Shown: piece after piece, positions 57,265 to 64,000 of the stretch
How positions within the stretch are numbered: the first letter of the stretch is position 1
How the letters are laid out: the number at the start of each line of letters is the position of its first letter
Position numbers and translations under genes: made by a program
The notes under the pieces: generated by a model
Told to the model about the DNA's origin: nothing
The model's database searches: none
What the model saw: the letters and a program-made list of their open reading frames with translations, nothing else
Origin: Serendipita indica DSM 11827
Lineage: Eukaryota > Basidiomycota > Agaricomycetes > Sebacinales > Serendipitaceae
DNA length: 64,000 bases
Assembly (NCBI GenBank): GCA_910890315.1
Contig: CAJVGD010000001.1
Coordinates: forward strand, 1,984,001 to 2,048,000
Direction of reading: 5' to 3'

Positions 57265-57994
57265 GTACACGGGAACGAGTGTCGACCCAAATTTTAACAA
57301 TATCTCCAAACTTCCTCGTACGTGCCGTCTCTCCAGCCTTGATTGTGCCGTACTGGGTACTAATTGTGGGGGTTTGATGTGTGGGGTTAGGTTATGCGGC
57401 GTTTGGAAAGCTAGACGGCTCCGCGGATGCCACCAATGACGGACGCGGTGGCGCGAGCGCGGCCTCTGGGACTGGGGCAGGAAGCGATTTTGTCCCAACT
57501 CGACGCGTTCGAGAGGCACCTGGAGGAAAGTCCAACATTTCCTTTGTTGACGAGTCGGAGGACGCGCTCGCGGCGGCTCCTCCGCCAAAGGTGGTACGTA
57601 TCACAAGTCCACCTGGTGTATCGTTTAACTGATCCAGTCGATAAAGGCTACTCGAACTGAAGATCCAGTCGGCTTGCCGGACAATAACGCGGTGCCAGTA
57701 TGCTCTGCTCTGTTTTCCTGATTCTTGAGCTCAGGATTCGCATCTGTAGTCGAGGAGAGTCAGGGACCCTCCAGGTGGTAAAGATTCGCTCAAAAACTTT
57801 TGGGATGCTGCTCCCGAAGACGAGTTTGTGCCTACACGCCGGTGCGTATTACGCGCAATGTTCACGGCGTATGCTCATAAACCTTATAGTGTCAGAGAGA
57901 GGCCAGGAGGTCAGGATAGTATCAACGTACGTTTTCATTCTCGTCAAAAAAAGCGACTGGTCTGACGGACGTTCCCTGACAGGACATCTTCTAA
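57265..57994 (+). CDS. Small protein with three R-R-V-R-x-x-P-G-G motifs (SPIRAL1/Jupiter-like?)
   Basis: Found by splicing frames. After an acceptor at 57264 the chain reads YTGTSVDPNFNNISKLPR, then YAAFGKLDGSADATNDGRGG, then FVPTRRVREAPGGKSNISFV. Introns follow; SIKATRTEDPVGLPDNNA is next. SRRVRDPPGGKDSLKNFWDA, PEDEFVPTRR and VRERPGGQDSINDIF complete it before TAA at 57992-57994. The motif R-R-V-R-(E/D)-x-P-G-G-x-x-S occurs three times. Similar P-G-G-x-S-S repeats mark SPIRAL1 in plants and Jupiter/HN1 in animals, which are microtubule-associated, so a microtubule role is possible but is inference from a short motif. The 5' end was not found: a stop lies upstream in this frame and no ATG exon was assigned. 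Confidence 0.6.
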
Positions 57995-59498
57995 ATGATC
58001 GTCGAACAAGACACATACCTGTACATAACACGGAGAGAGAAAAATGCAAAAGGCATTTCGATTCGCATCTCTCACTAGAAACCAGTTTTTCTCACCTGTC
58101 CCATTGCTTCCCATATCGAGGGTGGCGCCTTTGAGCCGATCACTAACAGTAGACGCCGCCATTATTTCCCAGACGTGGCAACAACTCGACAGCAGCACCG
58201 TCTCGACAAAATAACAGGGCATCGAGGTTTGTGGGGCAAGATTCCTTTCTCAAGCTCAGCGTTCGATACCACCAGTAGAGAGAAATGGAGAAGAGAGAAT
58301 TGGAGAAGAAGGGGGTTTGGTGGACGGCGCCACTCCGACATGAACAGAGCCAAGGGCAAAGGCTGAGTCGGTCAAAAGACGGATTCTCACACACGGACGC
58401 ATCAAAGGGGGGGGAGAATTGATCGGTGGGTGGCATTCCATGCATGGGATTGAAAGAGAGAAAGGGGAGACGGGAGGGGACTTGACGTTGCGCAACCCGA
58501 TCATTTACGCCCGTATACCCGGCTTGCCGGCTCTCCTCGCTGATGCGTGGGCATGACGACGGCAGCAATGACAAGATCAGAGCGCCGCGAGGGATTCTCT
58601 CGTTTCAGGATTTATGGCGTGTTGGCCGGCAAACAGACGAGATACTGGCCCGGCCCACTCGATTCATTGCGTGGGAGAGCAAGGCAAGACGATCACTCGT
58701 GAGCCCGAATTGTCAGCGCGAATACACCCATTCTTCATCAGAAGAGGTTTTGGAGAAGAAAAAGGAAAACACTGTCGATTAGCAAGAGGTTTGTGGGGCG
58801 TGTATACAGTACAAGGGAGGGAGCAAAACTACATGCCTGAACCGGCCAATACCGGTTCAGCACGATATGTACAACGCAGCCAGCGAAAGAAAACGAGAAT
58901 TCTGTGCGCCGAGGAGATGCTGCACAGAATGTTGTGTGTGTGTGTGTCTAGACGAGAGAGGTTTGAGATAGAGCGACTGAGAGGGGATGGACGAAGCGCA
59001 TAGTACAGGCCAAGAATCGAGTCGCAGTCGATGACAAAAGATTTGATGCGCAATATGAGGGGAGGAAAACCAAACACGAACGGAGAACAAGAACAAAATG
59101 AATCCCAAACGGCCTCTGACCGAGACCGTTCCATAGAGCCAGACTGGGAGCGGGAGGATTGAAACAAGCACAGACAGGAGAAAAAATAAAAGGTCGGATG
59201 TCGAGTTTGAGAAGTAGCATATCGTCCAGTCAAATAAAGAGTGGCACCTCCTAGGAGCGAACAAGACGAGTCGTCGTAACCGCAAGATTAAGCATATAAC
59301 CGGGTACCGTGCAGGCGTCGTATCTGCACCCCCGGGATTGGAGAGATAGTTGAGTGTAAGGGAGCTGACTCCTTTGCTGTCAGAGAGGGAGGGATTCAAA
59401 CGAGTGGCGCGACAAGCAAGGATTGATAGTATGCCAGCAGTTTTTAGCAAGATTGACTTGAATAAAAGCATGTCACAAGACGCAATGAAGCGCTCATT
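57995..59498. other. Convergent intergenic, 1.5 kb
   Basis: No gene is supported. A short TG dinucleotide repeat lies at about 58933-58945. The minus-strand frame at 58857-59471 starts at an ATG-like position but has no family signal and is compositionally like untranslated sequence. Long 3'UTRs are likely. Confidence 0.4.
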
Positions 59499-61327
59499 TC
59501 ATGCCGTCACAAGAGTTTGACTCGTGGCGTGCAACATGGCGTTGTGGTGAGGATGATGGTGAGGACCGTGTGTCGTTGTGGTGGTAGCAGAGGGCGTAGT
59601 CTGCGAATCAAGCATTTCCTTGACGGCCTTTGCGTCCTTTACCTCGACGAATTGGACTGCAGTCGGCGCCGGTTGAACGGCATACAAATGATCGTCAATC
59701 GCGGCGCCGACCGAACCACCAGAGCATGGGCTCCGGAGATGGCGCGTGAGCGCATCTGTGCGCGTAAAGTTTTCCGAGCACCGTGGACAACGCGGGCAGA
59801 GCGCATAGGCAATCTCAAATTTCTCCTTGACATTGACCCACTTGGCGTCTTCGAGCTGCATATTCCCACGCGCAATAAAGAGGGCTTCACTACGAATGTG
59901 GTTACCCTTCCAGTGTCGCTCGAAATCGTGCGTATTCTTGCGCGTGACAAAGTCGCAAGGACCATACTCGACCGTCTTGACAAGACGTCCCTTTTGTGAT
60001 TTGGGACGCGATGCAGATGGAATCGGGTGTGGGCAACGGAATGGACAGTCCTTTGCTTCGACCTTGTAGGACCATGGGTAGCCCGAGTCGCCAATGTGGC
60101 AAGACTCGTAGTGCTTTTCATAGTCTGTCCAGCGTGGAAACTTTTTAGCACATGGACGACCGTCAGGACTGACGTAACGGCATGGAAACTCGAGGACGCT
60201 TGGAGCGGCCGGAGTGGCTGAAGCGGGATAAAGGCCGCCGTTTGCGGCTGCGAGGAGCTGGGCCTTGTCGTTATCGCTCGGAGTTTCGAGACGAGGACGT
60301 TTGCCGTGCATACGACGATTGATACCCGTCTTCTTGATCGGTGGACGGAAGCTCACGTCTGGCGAGTCTTCGGCATCGGGCGTTCCAACAGATGACGAGG
60401 GACCGGAAGTGGTAAACTTTGCTCGCGAGGGTCTGCCGGTAAAGGACTGAAGACGGGTTGGATTACCGGTCGTAGTCGTGGTAGTGGTAGTGGTGGCGAG
60501 GTCCTTGCGCTTGCGCTTTCGGAGGACGGGAGCCTCGTATTCGCTCTCGGCCTCTTCTTCGTCGTCGTCTTCATACTCGTCGTGTTGGACAGAGTCGACG
60601 TCGATATCCATCATGCGGCCACCACTGCTTCCGTCGTCACTGTCCGGACGGGTGCGGCGGGCGGTAAAGGCGTGATGACGGGGCAAGTCGTCTTGCTCAT
60701 AGGGCTCGTCGAGCGCGTCGTCTGTATCTTCGTCTTGGTCCTTTTGCTCGTACATGCGTCTAGCCTGGCGGGCAGCGAGGACTTGACGGAGGGTGATGAG
60801 CTTTGAAAGTTGCTCATGGTCGACCGTGTCCGAGTGGTAGCCAATCTCGCCTGGGAAGGGTGAGAATGATTCTAATGAAAGAATGTAAACTCACAGTCCG
60901 AGTCGCCGCAATCTACATCATTGTCGGCGTCGACGGCGAGGGTGCGCGTATGGCTGAGCGGAAAGTCGCCTTCTTCGAGCTGGACAAACGCGCTGTTGGA
61001 GACGTCGGTCTGGCTTGGTTCGCGCTATAAGGGGGGCAAAAGTGTGTGAGCAACATGAGCGGGGGGGGGGTGGAGAAGAGGGGCGCCGCTTGTTAAAATA
61101 CGGGAATAAATGAGCAAACGTACACTCCACTTTGTACGGTTCCAACGGACGGAGCGTCGTTTGAGAGGAGAGCCTGAGCGAGAGCTGTCAGAGGCCTGGC
61201 TGTCTGCGCCGCTCGAGGCAGCGCGAAACGCGGCGAGCGGGTCGTTGAACGAGTGGGAGCGGGGGAGGAAAGGGAATAGGGGCGACGCTGGACGGTCTTG
61301 TTCGATTAAGAGGGCCATAATGCTCAT
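59499..61327 (-). CDS. Zinc-finger protein, probable transcription factor
   Basis: The ATG at 61327 opens MSIMALLIEQDRPASPLFPF. Exon 1 ends near 61128 (RRSVRWNRTKW) and is followed by an intron of about 105 bp with a C-tract (a G run on the plus strand, 61060-61070). The second exon has SQTDVSNSAFVQLEEGDFPL. The main exon has an acidic region, a tract of nine Thr (near 60480) and basic patches (RKRKRKD; GKRPRLE). Zinc-ligand patterns are FPCRYVSPDGRPCAKKFPRW with DYEKHYESCH, then KDCPFRCPHPIP, then GPCDFVTRKNTHDFERHWKG with NH, and CPRCPRCSENFTRTDALTRH. The fingers are irregular C2H2-like or C2HC types, not a standard array. Nuclear DNA binding is likely; targets are unknown. It ends SQTLVTA before TGA at 59499. 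Confidence 0.72.
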
Positions 61328-62185
61328 GGTTTTAGTTCTAGAGAGGAAAGTCGTGGCTGGCTCCAAGAGCTGAAAGGAGTTGAGTGGCGAAACCCAGTTG
61401 TGTCTCAAGTTGCCGCCACGGGTCAGTCGGCAACCAGTTGTTCACACAGGATTGTACACTTTTATTACAAGTAGAATATCCTCGGAGCTGCCCTGTAAAG
61501 AACCAAAGGGCTTCGACTTGACTACCCCTGCCTTCTCCCCACGTCCTTATCTCGTCCAAATTTTCTGTCAAAGTCGCCCAGTAGGGAAACGGGCCCTCGA
61601 CCCAGTCGCGAGTTGCGAGGCTGGGACGCCAGGGTCAACCTGCCTTCCACCCGAACATTTGCTGGCACTAGTCTATTATTCTATTGGCCACGAAAATCGT
61701 AAGACTTTTGGTGCCATTGATCCCCAGAGAGACACGCGGCGACCGTGCGTCCAGGGCTTTTGAACCCAATTGGTCGCCACTCGTGTTCTCGCGTTTAAAC
61801 ACACTGTTGGCCTTTCCACCTCGCCGTTCCGAACTCGGTCTGGTTCCGCACGTCTCTTGGGCACGTGCAAATCGTACGAGCAATCTCCCCAACCGGTCCT
61901 CCGCGCGGCTTTTGTATCCCCGAATCCAACGCGGTAATCATCCCTGGTCACCAGTTCTTCATGTAAAGATTCTAAATGACCCTTACCCTCCGCACAGACA
62001 GTCTCATTTCGTCCAATAGAGTCAAATCCCCAACGGTGGCTAGGCGGCTGCACCAATCACCAATGTGATCACACTCTACATGGGATCCAATAGGAGTGCG
62101 CCCTCCTGAGCTTTCAGCGTGGAGAGCTCCCGGTGTCCGTCCCGGACAGGAACAATGACTGATATTTCTTTCTACAATACTTTGC
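61328..62185. other. Intergenic, 860 bp
   Basis: Lies between two minus-strand genes. The frame at 61684-62019 (111 codons, +) starts at an ATG but shows no motif, and its antisense is equally open; it is not called. Confidence 0.4.
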
Positions 62186-63493
62186 CTAGGCATTCTGGAA
62201 AAAGGTCACAAGGCGACCATACACATCCATATACTCTCGGTTGTTATCCTCGTTGTCGAGGTCTGCACGTGCCGCGGCCCATCCATGGTGCATGTTTGAA
62301 TAGACGCGATATGCATTCTTGTCGGCCCAAGGCTTGGTCTTGAGCTCGTCGATCAATTTCTTGTACTACCATATTCATTAGATACCCATTTCTTGACAGT
62401 ATACAAACGTACCTCGTCCACAGACTCGTCGCCAGAAGGGAAAATGGCAATCGGCACAAGGAGGTGCTTTCCATCCTCTGCGCTCATCATTCTGTACAAG
62501 ATATTAGAATTTTCGTGTATACCCTTTGGAAGAGAGTACACACGCAGGGTGAATGGCCGCAACGGCGTCAAAGATGGGAATCGTCTTGCCGTCGACCTCT
62601 GTCGTCTTGCAGCCAGACAACGTAGCGACTTTACCACCCCAGCAGAATCCATACACAAACACTTTGGTAGCACCTTGTTCGCGGAGTTCTTTTGCCAGGT
62701 CGAGAAGGCCTGGCATGACATTGCCAAAGCTAGCCGTAGTAGCGAAAAAGTTTTGGTAGAATTTCTGTTGACGAGTTGATAGATCATTTAGCGATGAACA
62801 AACGAGATACCTTTTGCTCCTCTGTCTTTGCTGGGAATTGGTCAAGTGGGTACGGCTTTCTGTAGACAGTTACTACGTAGTCATTGAATCCATAGTACTT
62901 ACCCGAAGAAAAAGTCGGGCATCAGGACTCTGGCACCCAGCTTTTCGGCGATAATGTCGGCTCCTTGCTGGGTCTGTGGGTAGAATCCAAAGCTATAGCC
63001 TCTGTTAGTTTATCCTCATTACATCCTGTAGATTGTTTACATGTCAAAGATGTCTGTCAATAGTCGTCAGTACGTGAAAAGATAAAAGTAAAGGGACGAG
63101 TGGCAAGAGGCCAAATCTCCGCTAGAGCCGGCCAAGGGCAACCGTGGAGACTGCACTAGTCTATTGAAACGGCTATTTGTCCCACAAGCGCATCGAGCGC
63201 CCAAGGCCACTCGAGATCAGGGAGTATGTCACTGATGCCCAAGATATCCGCCTGATTCCCAGGACTCCATCGTCACAAACGACGACCAAGTATAAACCCC
63301 CGTCGTGATCGTCGAGCATAGCAGGCAAATGTAAAGACGTACTGATGACGACTGTCGACGACGATTTGTCGCCAACGGCATAGACCTCATCGTACTTTCC
63401 CAGTTTAATCTTTTCTCCCTTTGGCTGGTAAGCACTGTTCACGGGCGAGATTTGGCAGCAAGCTTCGCTGGTATAAGGCACTGGAGACGACAT
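62186..63493 (-). CDS. Dienelactone hydrolase family protein
   Basis: An alpha/beta hydrolase with a Cys nucleophile. The ATG at 63493 gives MSSPVPYTSEACCQISPVNS. After a 289-bp intron (63054-63342), a 13-nt microexon at 63041-63053 restores VVINIFDIFGFYPQTQQGAD, the family's D-I-F-G motif. MPDFFFG and KPYPLDQFPAKTEE follow. VFVYGFCWGGKVATLSGCKT carries the nucleophile Cys, IAIFPSGDESVDE the acid and SNMHHGWAAARADLDNEDNN the catalytic His. It ends YMDVYGHLVTFFQNA before TAG at 62186. About seven exons. The real substrate could be an aromatic lactone or another small ester; there is no signal peptide, so it is cytosolic. Confidence 0.9.
63041..63053 (-). other. 13-nt microexon of the dienelactone hydrolase gene
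   Basis: Flanked by a TTGACAG acceptor and a GTAAAC donor on the minus strand. Inclusion gives the family's IFDIFGF block; skipping it shifts the frame. Confidence 0.7.
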
Positions 63494-63646
63494 GGCTTGT
63501 TGAGAAAGACGGACGACGGGTGTTGTAGTCGGGCGTAAATGGCGGACCAGTATTTGTAGGCGACGCATATCTTTTTGCCCTGCTGCTAGGGTGTCCAGTA
63601 AGAGTCCAACTTTGGATTCGATCCCTGTTGGCTTTGCACGTTCCCA
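63494..63646. promoter_or_regulatory. 153-bp divergent promoter (dienelactone hydrolase/AP beta)
   Basis: Divergent start codons 153 bp apart. No core element is recognised. Confidence 0.45.
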
Positions 63647-64000
63647 ATGGCAGCGACCGGCAATGACGCAAAGTTCTTTACGCGAGGAAAGATTCAAGAG
63701 TTCAAGGCGGAACTTCAGGATGCCGCTCGTGGAAAGGACAAGAAGTTTGCCAAACGCAAGACGGTCCTCAAAAAGATTGTCGCGAATATCACGATGGGAA
63801 ACGATAGTATGCTCTCTTTTCTCGTATTCTTGTTATCATGGCGCGTGCTCATCCCTATACGTGGCCAGTGTCCCAGATGTTTCCAGAGGTCATCCAATGT
63901 CTGCCAATTCCCATGCTGGAGATTAAGAAGAGTACTCTATCCCATCTATATCATCATTTACTTGTATTGATCCTTCTACAGTGGTCTACCTCTTCCTCGT
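63647..64000 (+). CDS. APL2: AP-complex beta-adaptin (AP-1/AP-2 type), 5' part only
   Basis: A large coat subunit for clathrin vesicles at the trans-Golgi or plasma membrane. The ATG gives MAATGNDAKFFTRGKIQEFK, then ELQDAARGKDKKFAKRKTVL and KKIVANITMGND. An intron near 63809-63861 joins to MSQMFPEVIQCLPIPMLEIK. A second intron then gives MVYLFLV at the window edge. This is the conserved N-terminal trunk of beta-adaptins. It runs off the right edge. AP-1 (Apl2) is favoured over AP-2 (Apl1) by overall similarity as I recall it, but the ear domain that would settle this is outside the window. Confidence 0.88.

Noticed and set aside
57091-57588. 165-codon minus-strand frame
   Set aside because: Antisense to the P-G-G-repeat gene, Arg/Pro composition explained by it.
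58857-59471. 204-codon minus-strand frame with hydrophobic segments
   Set aside because: No family resemblance; lies in the likely 3'UTR of the zinc-finger gene.
61684-62019. 111-codon plus-strand frame
   Set aside because: The opposite strand is equally open, no motif, between two minus-strand genes.

Overview
This window is nuclear DNA from a filamentous basidiomycete, most likely an Agaricomycete; a Ceratobasidiaceae/Rhizoctonia-type genome would fit, but that placement is inference. Genes sit close together on both strands and are cut by many introns of about 45-65 bp with GT..AG ends. The families (REV1, TAF5, verprolin, Crz1-like factor, Ubc6-type E2, FunK1 kinase) are typically fungal. 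No prokaryotic features, tRNA genes, CRISPR arrays or recognisable transposons or viral relics were seen. Gene ends below come from hand-spliced reading frames.

Layout: 1-6.8 kb (+) holds the 3' part of APC5, a tail-anchored Ubc6/UBE2J-type E2 and an F-BAR/RhoGAP protein of the Rgd1 type. 7.4-9.5 kb (-) is a Ser-rich basidiomycete protein of unknown function. 10.2-13.3 kb (+) has a SAM methyltransferase with a His-rich insert and glutathione reductase. 13.4-16.2 kb (-) is TAF5, whose start codon lies only 47 bp from that of mitochondrial methionyl-tRNA synthetase (+, to 18.4 kb). Then come a type I membrane protein (+), an APH-like kinase (-), REV1 (-) and, divergent from REV1, the ecdysoneless/SGT1 homologue (+, to 28.9 kb). 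29.4-33.4 kb has a Crz1-like zinc-finger factor (+) and verprolin (-).

34-41 kb looks accessory: a decayed FunK1-type kinase, an eroded Ubp14/USP5-like protein that seems to lack its catalytic residues, and a BTB protein whose membrane anchor appears only after splicing two downstream exons. CWC22 (+) and a conserved basidiomycete protein of unknown function (+) follow.

45.7-54.3 kb is a tandem triplication of a secreted FAD-linked oxidase gene (isoamyl alcohol oxidase/MreA type, BBE-like). Copies 1 and 2 look intact. Copy 3 is broken and is a mosaic of copy-1-like and copy-2-like segments, which suggests gene conversion. Next to it is an alpha/beta-hydrolase-fold protein without the nucleophile serine or the catalytic histidine, then a small protein with three R-R-V-R-x-x-P-G-G motifs. 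The window closes with a zinc-finger protein (-), a dienelactone hydrolase with a 13-nt microexon (-) and the 5' end of an AP-complex beta-adaptin (+).

Most of the window is core housekeeping (cell-cycle ubiquitination, ERAD, Rho signalling, transcription, splicing, translesion synthesis, vesicle coats). Novelty is concentrated at 34-41 kb and 45.7-58 kb, where duplication, decay and loss of catalytic residues cluster.
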